From contig CM060733.1 in the NCBI GenBank assembly GCA_030704615.1, forward strand, positions 50,902,001 through 50,966,000: a DNA stretch of 64,000 bases, read 5' to 3'. The DNA comes from Takakia lepidozioides. Taxonomy: Eukaryota; Streptophyta; Takakiopsida; Takakiales; Takakiaceae. A program made the translations under genes and the position numbers. The notes beneath the pieces are model-generated. The model worked only from the letters and a program-made list of their open reading frames with translations, did no database searches and had not been told where the DNA came from. Positions 31,266-42,632 of this stretch are shown piece by piece (within the stretch, counting starts at the first letter, position 1; every line of letters starts with the position of its first letter).

Positions 31266-33000
31266 GCAAGGAGTACATCCACAGATTTGTCTCTCATATA
31301 GACCAGCACAGGTTCTAGAGACAGGATTGTGGATCTTTTATGGCCCACTCACACTCTAAAAATTCCATAGATTTTTAGCAGAGTCCCAAAAACAGAAACC
31401 AGGTCTAGGTAGGTAGATTTCCCCTTTCTGCAGCTATCCCCCCAAAAACTGAGTCAAACAGAGCCCATATGACAAAGATATGACCAATTAGGCTCTAAAT
31501 CATTCGAATTAGATCAAAAAGGCTTTTTTTTTTTTTTTTTAACACCAAAACGTTCTCGCCATTAAAAACTGTTCCCATGTTATCTACGGGTTGATCTGTC
31601 GGATAAGTGATATCCACACTTGTGCCCTCCGTTCCCTGCAGGTTCCCGATTTTCCATCTGAACAGCCCGTCTCGAGTTCTCCACACATGGGCGGGTCTTG
31701 GGGAATTACGATGAATACAATGGCACGCTGAAGCTCAGCAGCAGGTAGACAATGTGTCCATTAATGTAAAGAGCCTGGCAGATCGACAGTTTGAAACGAT
31801 CAATGCTTCATCTCCTGTTATGCCATTCGCATCAGCCTGCCGTAGATTGTCTGTCAACCAATATCCGAGTTCAATTGTCCAAGCAGAAATCTACTAGAAA
31901 TCTACCAACCGGCTACTGATTCCATAAATACTGGCAACTCCCATTCTGGATCTGTACTCAATGGATCAGTATAGAGTGGCTGCCCTTAGGGCGCGCTTCA
32001 TCCCAACCAGGGTAATCTGCACTGAAGCCGAGATGACACTTGAAGCGGCTGCTTCCACAATGCTCCCTCTTTGGTGCATTCATCGTGCTAATCTAGCACT
32101 GCCCAAACCACGCCACAAACTCTCGTTGGTGCAGGAAATATGGCTGCCGCATTGCAGGTCTCGGGTCAGGCTCTCCATATCCTAGGCGTGCATATTGCTG
32201 CTGATATTGGGGCTGCCTTCAAATTGACTGCCAATAGGCCCGAACCTTAATTGCGCACTTGCTAGAAAATCTAGCCTGACCCCGTCCATCCATTTGCTTG
32301 CTTCCTCGCGATGTGCAGCCAGACAACCTCACATCAACCAGCCCACAACCACTCCTTCATGGTGGCTGGACTATAGTCGCACACCGACTTCCCACCCATT
32401 GCTAGTAACCATTCCACATGAAAGCCAACGACGGCACAATCTGCCTTCATGCCAGCCTGTCCCTCCTCGCTGACCAAGAAAACCAACGATAGCCAGCCAA
32501 CTTCTCAACTCGGCCTTTACTGATTGCACACCCTGATATATGCCATGAACAACTTCACCAAATCGTTTGTCATCAGTACCGATATACCATTGGGACGACG
32601 ACTTGTAGACATGAGCCCATCAACCAGTCCAACACCTTGGCTGCTCACTATGTGCAGGTCTGAAACCATCAGTCTGCTCAGGAATTACCTATAGCATGGT
32701 ATTTTTATCTCTGCAGCTGAAGTCGAAGACCACGGTCCACCCACTCGCGTAACCAGCTGCACCTCCGCTTCTAACCACCAAGACAATGAAGGCTTGCATC
32801 CCAGCCTTGCGAGACAACAATAATGCTGATCGTTTCACCATGCTCGGCTCTCAATCTGCCGCTCAGCCAGTGACCGTTAAAAGGGAGAATACCCATGCAC
32901 TTTTGTGTTACCGCTTTCAACACACACAAAATCCACAAGTGCTAAAAACTAATTAAGCTCACATCTTGCACTCACAGATGCAAGCTCAATCTCTCTCGAG
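31266..33000 (-). other. element B 5' leader, non-coding
   Basis: About 1.7 kb between repeat A1 and the leader ORF. It has no long ORF in the element orientation, a T-run of 18 at about 31526-31543, and a block near 31357-31510 shared with CACTA copy 1. The bases just inside A1 (CTCGAGAGAG on the element strand) do not look like a tRNA primer site. Confidence 0.6.
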
Positions 33001-33357
33001 TGATAAACAAAGCTAAAAAGGACATACACTTCCAACACAAGAAATATAAAATCCATCGCTATCACTCATTGAAACTGAAGTCGAGCCAGGGGCACCCCAA
33101 GCTATGGGGACTCCACCCCACAACAACCTGTATCCCTACATAAGCACACTAAAACCTAAACACATGCAGGAGCTCGGTCGCGCAGGCTCAACTCGAGAGA
33201 GATGAGCCACGCGACCGCCGCTCTCGTGAAGATAAGGCCATTCAGGTGTCAAACTAAACTTGACACCTGATTTAACACTTGACCTAAATCCAAGTGTTAA
33301 ATACAAATAACTAGTTTTATTCTAGTTGTTTTCACACTGTGCTTATTTAACTTGACA
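33001..33357 (-). repeat. element B terminal repeat A1
   Basis: 357 bases, nearly identical to 21961-22314. On the plus strand it starts TGATAAACAAAG and ends AACTTGACA (TG...CA). It stands at the 5' end of element B and directly abuts the element A sequence. Three consecutive inverted repeats (stems of 11, 10 and 6 bp) lie in its last 130 bases. Confidence 0.85.
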
Positions 33358-33447
33358 CTCGGGTGACCACAGAGCTATCCGAAGATTCCATCAGCCGCTT
33401 GGTGGAAACGGTGGTCGCCAAGACTTGTAAGGTATGAAACTACTCTT

Positions 33448-33861
33448 ATGAGTCAACTGTACCAGGAGACTGGCCCCTTGCGTAAAGGGAGTCAGTTAAT
33501 GTTCGTGAGTGGGATAATTTCCGAGACTAACGTGTCGTTGTTGGTGGTTACAGGAGCATTGCACTCCTTCATGACACTGACAACGGCACGGAAGCTGGGG
33601 CTCCCGACAGGTGATGTGGGGGCCTCTATTGAAGTGCGTTCTGCCAAAAAAAAACCACAACTGGCGACGAGGTTGGCATTCGATGTTCCTCTTCAGCTCG
33701 GGGGTTGGGAGGGACGTGAGAACTTCACCATTTGCGAGATCGATGGAGTGGATCTCATTTTGGGGATTACCTTTTTGAGCAAATCCGGAGCGGTCATAGA
33801 TGGCCGCAAGATAATAGTCACGCTACCATGTCGAAATGGTGGTGAAGTTTTACGGATATAA
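33448..33861 (+). pseudogene. element A retropepsin, catalytic Asp lost
   Basis: A 137-codon open stretch with the chromovirus protease pattern. The catalytic triad D-T-G reads V-T-G (VVTGALHSFM), and the flap/hydrophobic block GVDLILGITFL is present. The loss of the active-site Asp and the short frame fit a dead copy. Confidence 0.8.
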
Positions 33862-33888
33862 AAAACGCCCAACCGAGTGGGAAGGTGA

Positions 33889-36844
33889 ATGAACCTGCTG
33901 ACAGCAAATGAGTGGGCAGTAGAGGAGCCACACTGGCCCCAGTTTTTGCTTTACGTAAGACAAATGGAAGGAGAAGTTGATAGGGAGCCTAGCCCAGATT
34001 GGATCAAGGGGATCCTGGAGAAATACCAGGATGTGATGTCGGAGGATTTACCAAGCAGCTTGCCACCGCGAAGAGGAGTTGACCACAAGATAGAGGTGAT
34101 ACCGGGATCGGAGCCGCCTGCCAAGGCGCCCTACCGGTTGAGCCACAGAGAGTTGGTCGAACTGAAGGCCCAACTCAAGGATCTAATGTCAAAGGGGTAC
34201 ATCCGGCCGAGTAAGTTACCTTACGGAGCCCCGGTGCTATTCGCAGACAAGAAGGATAGGACGTTGCGGATGTGTGTCGATTACAGGGCTCTGAATAAGG
34301 TGACTATAAACAACCGGTACCCTTTGCCAAAGATCGACGACCTCTTCGATTAATTGGTTGGCAGGAGCAAAGTATGTCAGCCGGATCGATTTACGCTCAG
34401 GTTACCATCAAATCCGAGTGGCGGAAGGAGATTAGGAGAAGACCGCGTGCAGGACAAGATATGGTTCATATGAGTTTTTGGTGATGCCTTTTGGGCTCAC
34501 CAACGCACCCCACGACCTTTAGCACGCTAATGAACAGCCTTTTCCAGGAGTGGTTGGATGACTTTGTGATCGTGTACATCGACGACATCTTGGTGTACTC
34601 AAAAACAAAGGAATAGCACCTGGAGCACCTCAAAAGGGTGTTCCAAAAATTGCGGGAAGGGAAGCTGTATGCCAAAGCTTCAAAGTGCGAATTCGGGGTC
34701 ATAAAAGTGGAGTTCCTAAGTCATGTGATTACACAGGATGGGATCAAAATGGATGACAGGAAGGTGAGGGCGATCTTGGACTGGGAGCCTTCGACTTCGG
34801 TCCTGGGAGTGCGATCCTTCCTAGGACTCGCCTCCTATTACCGAAAGTATGTGAGAAATTTCGCCAAGATCGCGGGGCCGCTGTCAGACCTTCTGTGTAA
34901 GTCCAAGGTATGGGTATGAAACACATTTTGTGGCCAAACTTTTGCCGAGTTGAAGCAGCAGATGGCGGAAGCTCCAGTCCTAAAAATCCCAGAGTTCGAC
35001 CGTCCATTTGAGATTCATACAGATGCGTCGGACTTCGCAATTGGGGGTGTACTCATGCAGGATAGACGTCCAGTGACGTACGAAAGTAAGAAATTGAATG
35101 AAGTAGAGCGACGGTGGCCTACACACAAGAAAGAAATGAAGGTGGTGGTGCATTGCCTTGAGCTTTGGCGCCACCATGTTGGTTCCAACCCGGTGACGGT
35201 TTTCACGGACAATATCACGGTGAAGTATTTTGCCACACAGCCTAAGTTGTCCCCAAAATAACTGAGGTGACAAGATACTTTGGCAGTGTTTAACCTGGAT
35301 ATCCAGTACAAACCGGGACATGACAATGTGGTGGCCGATGCTTTAAGTAGAAAGCAGCAGCTCATGTTGGTGTACAGGGGCGAGACGGCGCTCCAAAGGA
35401 AGATCTGGAAGGCTTACCGGAAGGATGACATGGCGAAGTCCATGATGCAGGACTTGAGGTTGGGGGTTAAATCGCAGTTCCACTTGCACAGTGGACTGCT
35501 CCGGTACAAGCAAAAGCGTCTCCACGTGCCGAAGGGAGGGATTAGAGATAGTCTCTTGAGAGAATGTCATGATGGCCCGCTTGCGGGCCACGGCGGAGCC
35601 AAGCGTACCGCGACACTCTTGAAGAAAAGAGTATTTCTGGCCCAAACTGAGGGAGGAGGCCGAGGAGTATGTCAAGACATGCACCACATGCCAACAAAAC
35701 CGGAGCGAGTACAAAAAGCAAGCGGGGCTGTTACAACCCTTGCCGATTCCAGAGGGGTCTTGGGAAAGTGTCTCGATGGATTTCATGACTGCTATATCGT
35801 TGTCAAAAAAATTCAATGCAATCACGGTGGTGGTGGATAGGTTCAGTAAAATGGGCCATTTTATTCCTACCAAGAAGACGGCAACGGCGCAGGAGACGAG
35901 GCGACTTTACTTCGCCCACGTCTTCAAGCATCATGGACTCCCGAAGGATATTGTTTCGGACCGCAACCCAAAGTTTACAAGTAAATTTTAAAGGGCACTT
36001 TGGAAGAAAATGGGGACGAGACTCAAGATGAGAATCGCCTTCCGACCTACAATGGACGGCCAAACAGAAAGAGTGAATTCCGTGGTGAAGCAGATCTTGC
36101 GAAATTATATGTCGGCAGACCAGTCAAACTGGGTGGAGTACTTGGATGCGGCAAAGTTCTGTTATAATAACACAAAACACTCCGCAACGGGAGTTTCCCC
36201 TTTCGTATTGGTCTATGGAAAAGCACATCTGGTGTCGACAAGTTGGGCCGCCTAGGACGTTGATGAACCGGCAGTAGTAGCGGTACTGGAAAAACGCGAG
36301 CGTTTGTTGGAGCTCGCAAAATACAACATTGCCAAAGCTAGGAAACGGTATGAACGGCAGGCGAATCGGAAGCGGAGGAAAGTTAAGTTTGAGGCAGACA
36401 CGGAGGTCTGGTTGAACATCAAGAATTTTCGACTACCTCTGGAAGTGAGTCCGAAGTTCGTACCTCCGTATGCGGGGCCCCTTTTTGCATCCGGAAGATT
36501 ATGAATGAAGATGTGTATGAATTGGAGCTGCCGGCAAACAGCAAGGTACATCCGGTATTCCACGTTTCTTTTTTGAAGCCTTACTTCAAAGATGAAGCGC
36601 GTCCAAATCGGCATCAAGTGTTGCGTCCGCCACCTACGCTGTTGGATCATGAAAATGAACCTAAGTACGAAGTGGAGGCAGTGCTTAAGTCGAGGAGGTT
36701 CAAGAATCGATAAACGAAGTATCTCGTGAAATGGAAGGGCTATCATCAAGTGGAGGCAACTTGGGTGCATGCCTCAGAAATGGGAAATGCATCTGAGGTG
36801 GTTGTAGCTTTCGAAGGACGACCTCAAAAGCGGAAGAAGTGTTG
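33889..36844 (+). pseudogene. pol: element A RT-RNase H-integrase-chromodomain remnant
   Basis: RT begins around 33889 ([30 protein letters not shown]), with a stop at 34351. It continues in shifted frames through SRIDLRSGYHQIRV, MPFGLTNAP and YIDDILVYSK (about 34577-34606). RNase H has IHTDASDFAIGGVL and VFTDN, with NVVADALSRK near 35330. The integrase has a broken zinc domain, then WESVSMDFM, VSDRNPKF and TMDGQTERVNS. The end is a chromodomain (PKYEVEAVL, stop, TKYLVKWKGY-ATWV) at about 36659-36800. At least eight stops or frameshifts make it non-functional. It marks element A as a chromovirus. Confidence 0.9.
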
Positions 36845-37730
36845 ATTGGGACATCAACCTTGGATCGTGGGGGAGAAAATAACTAGCTTAGGAATCCGAT
36901 TGCAAAAACTTGTGTTGCACAAATTTTGTTTATAAATGAAATGGTTCCCAAATGTTGTGCTTCCTATTTTGTTTGGAATGGTGATGCATGGTATGGTTGG
37001 CTAGTGTGTAGAATGCATGCTAGCTTACAAAAGTTGGAGAGGTAAATTGGATTAATCGTGTGTTTGCGCAGTGCCGAAATCGGCTGGTTTCCATCCAAGG
37101 GGCAAAGAAACTTGCGTCTGCTTTAGGAGTTCACGTGCTAGTACGTACCTGACGCGTGCGCGTACTATAACTGCACTACCGAGGGGGTTGTCTTGTAGTG
37201 CAGACTAACGCGGAAGCTACGTCTTCCATTCACGTACTATAATCGTGTAGCCTCGGGACGAAGTCGTAGTGCGGCTTCGGCATGTTCCCGTAACTCAGAC
37301 CAGTATTTCAAGGCGGACCCAATTGTAGTGATTGGGGCGCACGGTTGGTTCAAGGTTATCTTCCTAATCAAAAAAAGGTTCAAGGTGAACCCTTGCTCAA
37401 GGTGATGTCAAAAGCGGCATCATGAGCAGTCGCAAGCAATGTTGTTGTAGTAAGGCGATTCGATCCTCGGGGAGGATCGTTCCTTGGCCTTGAAGTGGGC
37501 CAAGAAGATATGACTAGGTGGAGCTCGAGAGGCTCCACCCTTAGCCGGGACTTGGAGGAAGTCGGCTGAACTAGCTAGTGGAGAGTAGAGTCAAGTGGGG
37601 GTTTGGTTCTTTGTCATGGGACACCATGGTACGGAAATAAACTTCTTGATGTAGGACGCCACAACTTGGATGTTAGTTTCTACAAAATGGACAAGTCGAT
37701 GAGGATATCGACTCCCTGTTGGTAGGTGTG
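36845..37730 (+). other. element A 3' untranslated region
   Basis: About 890 bases between pol and the 3' LTR. A purine-rich GTGGGGGAGAAAA at 36868-36880 is the best polypurine-like run but is far from the LTR. ACGTACTATAA occurs twice near 37170 and 37232. Confidence 0.5.
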
Positions 37731-38447
37731 TGTCGCGGCCCTTTGCCTTTAGGGCAAGGGGTCCGGACACAGAGGGGCTGCCCCTGTGGTGGGGGTAGAG
37801 GCAACAATAGGTACGGGGGCTGAAGCACCATTGAGTGCCCAAGGCACTCAAGGAGGCGGAGGCGTTCACTAGGTGGAGCCCCGCACACCGGGTTGCGGTG
37901 GGGGTGGTTCCACGAGGGGTGGTGATAGTTCAGTGGGTCTTAGTGGGGGTGGCATAGGACTCGCCATGGGGCAGAGACCTTGTGGTGGGAGTCGTGGGGA
38001 GTCTTGGGACTCATCACGGTCCAATGGGGCCGTGGTGGGTGGGCCAAGACTCACCGCGACTCATCACCGGGAATCAAGGGTCTTCGTGGTGGTTCGCCAT
38101 AAAATGACTGGGTTGTTTGTGAAACCCCCGCAGACAGTCACAGAAACATATATAGGGAGTAGTAACCCCGAGAACGGTGCAAGCTCGTTGGTGACCAAAA
38201 ATTAGTGAGTAAGTATGTGAGCCGGAAAGCGACCAAGGTGTGGGGAGCTGTTCTAGACTGCCAACAACCAAAGGGAATTTCCACTAGGCCCAAAGTGAGC
38301 GAGGGTCGTGTGAAGCAAATGGGGACTGTTATGTCATGAGCAACCGAAGCTCCATGTTGGCCCGGCGGCCAGTTTGGGAGTTAGGTGCGCGCATCAAAGC
38401 GAGTAATTATGACATGAAGAGGAGCTTACCGAAGTGAGGTGCGCGAC
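37731..38447 (+). repeat. element A 3' LTR
   Basis: 717 bases beginning TGTCGCGGCCC and ending GGTGCGCGAC, followed by the target duplication TTGGAA. It keeps the ATATATAGGGAG promoter-like stretch at about 38147 that the 5' LTR has lost. Confidence 0.85.
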
Positions 38448-38453
38448 TTGGAA

Positions 38454-40300
38454 CCAATAGTTCTCCAGACCACTTGAAGCTATTATCTGTACCACCACTC
38501 AGAGGAAGCACAAGCCAGATAGTGAAAATCCACCTAGGTCTTCCCGAGTTGATGTTGCTTTGTAACTTGCAGTGTTGTGCTAAAGGTTGGGCCCTATATG
38601 AACATTTGCAAGAATTGTGCAAGGAAAACATAGTGCGGCTCAATCAGAACTGGACCTCAATGACCACAAGTTGAGATCAAGCTTCTTTGAGTATGTAAAC
38701 CTTACTAAAATAATTGATCATCTCAAAAAGTTGTTGAAGAGCCAACGACAAACTTCAACAAGCGTGGCAGTCTCCAATTGGGGTAGCAAAGCATCTGCCG
38801 GAGCCCGCTTAAATGGAAATAACAGATATCGTGACACTACATCAAATACCTTCTATGCCTGCATTCGGGTCCAAACACCTCTACTTAGGCTACATGTCAA
38901 GGTCACAACCACATCTAACAATTAACCTTCATGGTTGCAATGACAATTGTGAAACTAACAGGCGAGTAAGAATATTCGCCCTCCTCGAAATACTTTTTGC
39001 ATGCTTATCGAAAAAGTAAAAAGTGGCAAGACAACGTCTCCGTCGGTCCCACGCGCAAGTCTCGTGACCTTATAGACCCTTGTGTTTGAGAGGACTGAAC
39101 ACTCAATCCATTGACTTTCAGCAGAGCCAAGCCAAAAGTGCTTGACATTTGCACTTGCACAAGTATTCATACAATGCACTCGATCCTTCTTCCCAGATCT
39201 GGGAGAAAGAAATTCCACCACTACTAGTGGAGGAGAATTGCTAGCATCAAAGTATATGGAGGTATTTGGGATCATCTTCGGATATGGAGGTACTCTCGAT
39301 GCCGCGATATCATAGCAAAAAGAGCTTCCCTCGTAGAACATTGAGGCGTCTACGGAAAAAGCGTATTCTAGCTCTAGTCCACTTTGGTCGGCCCCACCTA
39401 CTAACTCAGCTGAAAGATATGTCACCGCGAAGTTGAGTTTGCCGGCAGCGATACCAAACCAATGGAAAGCCCCTCTACACACAAATGGTGTCGGGCGGAC
39501 ACAATGGCCAACCAATCCAAAAAATGGACCCTTCCAATTGCAGCCTCTTTCACAATATCATTCTCAAATACTCCCGCGGACGTGTGACAATTCCGATACA
39601 AGAATGAATTCTTGTGATAGCACTGCATCGGCAACAGAAGACCTCATTTTCACCCAGACACGTTTAAACAAACAACATACATTGGAGAACACATGCTTCC
39701 CCAGCCTTGACTATCCCCTTGCACATCCTACGTAGCGAAGTGCCCTACCTCCTCCTAACACCGGTTTGAAGCCCAAAACAGAACACACTTTTTAATTGCA
39801 TGGTCTAGGGAGTGCCTTTGGTTGTACATATAGCGATGGACAATACAAGATCAAGATAGAACAGGCACAATACAGTAGACCACTCCCCCAGACAAAGAAA
39901 TATTCAGTTTCCAACAAATTCAGCTTGTACGCCTATAAGATTGAAATGAGCTGGACCAAAGTCCTGACCTCCGATTTGAAGGTATCTGAAAAGCTCTTCA
40001 TCTGTGGAGCCAACTCATCCCTCGTTTGTGCCCCCTGAAAACAGGCACTCAGTTGCATAATCAGACTGCCCTCATTCATCTCCTCCTTTGAGCAACTTGT
40101 TTGAGTAACTTGAAACCAACAAAGTTCCGAAATTATCGAGCCCCAACCCACCATCCCCGAGTTATAAAAGGAATAGATCAAGAGAGGACTTCTAACGGGG
40201 CTTTTATCAGGGCGATGTTAAACCGGACATGTAGAAGATTGAGGTGAGGCCCAGGGTTTCAACAAGGTGTTGACTCTTACAAAACTATCTCCCCCCCTAA
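38454..40300. other. unassigned region with minus-strand open stretches
   Basis: Two minus-strand open stretches stand out: 38955-39515 (186 codons, containing FVCRGAFHWFGIAAGK and ASNSPPLVVVEFLSP) and 39933-40181. They could be exons of a degraded gene, but I recognise no family. The FHWF block faintly recalls F-box-associated repeats, which is not enough for a call. The sequence directly follows the element A target site, so the left flank before 17242 belongs to the same locus. Confidence 0.35.
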
Positions 40301-40305
40301 AAATC

Positions 40306-40893
40306 CTAGATGACCTCGCAAGAGCATACAAGTGGGGCGACTCCGCTACAGTTGTCGATGAACGTCTCAATGATGACAGCGCTCTCGTACTGTAACATTA
40401 GCCGCAACAAACTGCCAAAGAGGTGAGCATGAGCACCATTACCTTTCTGGGCCATATCCTCGATAGCTTTCGAGGACCGCAGTGCAAACCTTTGAAATGA
40501 TGGCTGCAAGACCACAGACAAGAGCTTTCGCAGTTACAACTCTGCGTAATTCAGCACTACGATCTCTTATCCACCAGTTGGGACCTTTTCGCCATCCCCA
40601 CATCTCTAAGGTGTTTTAATTTAACTCTATGCCATGCCCAGGATTAGGTGACTTTACGTCACCGGTCGTGAGATCCTTTAGAATGTTTCACAATGTCCCA
40701 GAAACAGTATGAAATAATTTCAAACAGTGCATGCAGAAACGGAGACCATGGAAAGTGAGAGACAAAGAGGGGGGAGGAGCTGGTAACTGAAGGAAGAGAC
40801 AAGCAAGTACCTGTTAGCAAGGCGATCGACAACGGTCTGGTTGACATTGTACTGCATCACCCGTGCTGAGAATCCGCCTCCCCTTCCAGCCAT
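40306..40893 (-). CDS. small conserved plant-type protein, about 88 residues
   Basis: Two exons: 40811-40893 (MAGRGGGFSARVMQYNVNQ, then VVDRLAN) and 40306-40489 (FALRSSKAIEDMAQKGN, LFGSLLRLMLQYESA, stop). The split codon AG|G joins them in frame, for 267 nt including the stop. The pattern of a short Gly-rich start followed by an R-FA-R-S/T helix resembles small plant proteins of unknown function that I cannot name. The acceptor at 40489 is chosen because the one at 40503 breaks the frame. Part of exon 1 is duplicated just upstream (40932-40985). The gene is divergent from the LINES-like gene, so the two may share a promoter region. Confidence 0.5.
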
Positions 40894-40931
40894 CGCTTGG
40901 AATTGGTGGCAGCAAAAGCCCCAAAATCCCT

Positions 40932-40985
40932 GACAATGGTCTGGTTAACATTGTACTGCATCACCCGTGCTAAGAATCCGCCTCA
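40932..40985. repeat. local duplication of exon 1 of the small minus-strand gene
   Basis: About 54 bases nearly identical to 40823-40878 (three or four substitutions), covering the ARVMQYNVNQT codons but not the start codon. A tandem partial duplication about 108 bases upstream. Confidence 0.8.
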
Positions 40986-41210
40986 AAATAAATTGACGAC
41001 GAAACGTGGCATACGATGACATGGCAACTCATTTTTCAGGTTTCCCTGCATGTCTTTATGTGTTTGTCGTCAGCAAGCTCCAAACCCCTAAGCACGATTT
41101 GCAGGGAAAGTCTAACCAGCATTGCCAGCAATTGAATTGGGTTGATGGGTTGTTGAGATGCTGTTTACTTCTTCTCATTCCTACATTCATGAATACTTCT
41201 AATAGCAGTA

Positions 41211-41621
41211 TTGTGGCAGGGCGGCGTATGTCTCTGCCCGGTCCCTGTATGTAAGGTTGCTTTCATGAGGTCTGTTCATGTAGACCATCTCTTTGCCCGT
41301 GTCTGTTTGGAGCTGCAATTTGTGCTGGAAAAAATGGAAATTCATTCTGTTGACAGGGACACAATTGTGATTCAAGCCCACAACAGAGGCAGTGAGCAGG
41401 TGGTAGCAAACATAGTGACCGACATCGGTAACACAGCCAAGTTTTGTAAGGCCTCCAAGTTGGCACTTCAGCTACTGCAGGCTGGCAATGTGACCCCTGC
41501 TACTGCTGACTGCTTCTTTGTGATACTGAAAGCAGCTATGGCCCTTCCCTCCCCATGCCACAGATTCAGCGCTGAGAGGAGAGTATCAGGCTCTGTTCAG
41601 CACAGTCTACGAGAGTCTTGA
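41211..41621 (+). CDS. open stretch, possible 5' exon of the LINES-like gene
   Basis: 136 codons without a stop, with a coding-like middle (VVANIVTDIGNTAKFCKASKLALQ is helix-forming). It matches no family I recognise. Its position, upstream of and in the same direction as the LINES-like exons, is the only reason to suggest a link. It could equally be a chance ORF. Confidence 0.25.
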   Translation: MWQGGVCLCPVPVCKVAFMRSVHVDHLFARVCLELQFVLEKMEIHSVDRDTIVIQAHNRGSEQVVANIVTDIGNTAKFCKASKLALQLLQAGNVTPATADCFFVILKAAMALPSPCHRFSAERRVSGSVQHSLRES

Positions 41622-42502
41622 GGTATGTATCTGAAGCATTGGTTTAATTTTAAATCTCCTAACGTCCTCTGCAAAATTCAGGAGTCCGTGGTGGTTTCAT
41701 TGAAAATTTGGCCATTGCATGGACGAATGTTAGACAAGAGGCTTAAATGTCTTCAGAACACCTCAAGGGCCTCAACAATAAGATGTGCACTCGCAGTTGC
41801 TGCACCTGCCAGTATTTATGTGCCATTTGACATCTGTCTAGTCAAGATATTGTACAGTATACATGCCTGGCGAAGATGATCGCTCACATAAGCTAAGCTT
41901 GCCTTGCTGGTAGCTGCCAAGCAGATTCATGGGCTAGTAGACTGTGCCCAGACGTTTGCATTGGTGTTTCTGAATAATCAGCCTTGCAGTCTCCACTGCT
42001 GGTGGTTTTACTCAAGTGTATTTTGCTTTCTGGCTGGGTTCTCATAGCTATGCTGGACCTGCGGCTTGGTCGTATAATGAGGTGAGCATAGCTCTTTAGA
42101 TCGAGCGTAGAAGATATATGAGAAGTTTGGGGCGTGCAAGTGGGTCATGTTGGACGCCGGGTCATAGGGGTATGTGATAGCTGTTGTGTTGAAACTGAGA
42201 AGGTGCAAAGCAATTGAGACTCCCACGGGCATTTGTATGGAATGGGTGGCAGTGTTTCAGTGGAGTTACCGTTGTTACACTGGTTTGACAGGTTTGTTGG
42301 GGTGATGGAGTGTGCCAGCATGGACTGATGACAGACAGCTGTGCGTTTGTTTTGTGTGCATGGTTCTTGTAGTTCCAAGCTTAGAGGGCACTTTTTAAGC
42401 TGTAGGGTATGTGTAAGATCTGGTTACTGATACCACATTTTGGTTCCGCAATATGAATCATTAGTGAACTTTCCTCCTTGAATGTAAGGTGTTCTTCCCT
42501 TG

Positions 42503-42632
42503 TACAAGGGACATCTACTATAAGATTTCTCTTTTTCTCAAGTTTAGCAGGCTTTAGCCTTGTAGATGTAATTTCCTCATACAAGGGACATCTACTATAA
42601 GATTTTTCTTATTCTCAAGTTTAGCAGGCTTG
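42503..42632. repeat. tandem duplication of about 51 bases
   Basis: ACAAGGGACATCTACTATAA and the following 30 bases at 42503-42553 recur at 42582-42632 with only a few changes. Confidence 0.8.

Larger units (their letters stand above)
21866..33357 (-). mobile_element. Ty3/gypsy element B carrying a DNA methyltransferase
   Basis: An 11.5-kb insertion in element A, in minus orientation. The host sequence ACTCG stands at 21861-21865 and again at 33357-33361. This is a 5-bp duplication, or 4 bp if the terminal A belongs to the element (TG...CA ends). Order on the minus strand: repeat A1 (33357-33001), leader with a 249-codon ORF, gag, zinc knuckles and protease, C5-methyltransferase, UAG, RT-RNase H-integrase-PHD, polypurine tract, repeat B1 (22403-22317), A2 (22314-21961), B2 (21952-21866). 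A1 and A2 differ by one substitution and a 3-nt indel, so the insertion is recent. I see no tRNA primer site next to A1. Confidence 0.9.
17248..38447 (+). mobile_element. Ty3/gypsy chromovirus (element A), decayed, host of two insertions
   Basis: The element runs from a TGTCACGACC LTR start to an LTR end at 38447. It is flanked by TTGGAA at 17242-17247 and 38448-38453, a target-site duplication. Inside lie a tRNA-Met primer site, gag with a CCHC knuckle, retropepsin, RT, RNase H, integrase and a C-terminal chromodomain, in the Ty3/gypsy order. The coding region has many stop codons and frameshifts, and the LTRs differ by roughly a tenth plus a large deletion, so the copy is old. It is interrupted by a CACTA transposon (18206-21179) in gag and by element B (21866-33357) between gag and protease. 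Without these, the element would be about 6.7 kb. Confidence 0.9.

Noticed and set aside
21961-33357. Reading the A repeats alone as ordinary LTRs of element B
   Set aside because: The bases outside the left copy (AGGAT) and right copy (CTCGG) do not match, while the outer edges including repeat B2 do show a duplication (ACTCG).
38955-39634. F-box-associated domain gene on the minus strand
   Set aside because: Only a short FHWF-like block suggests it. No F-box is seen and frames change near 39515.
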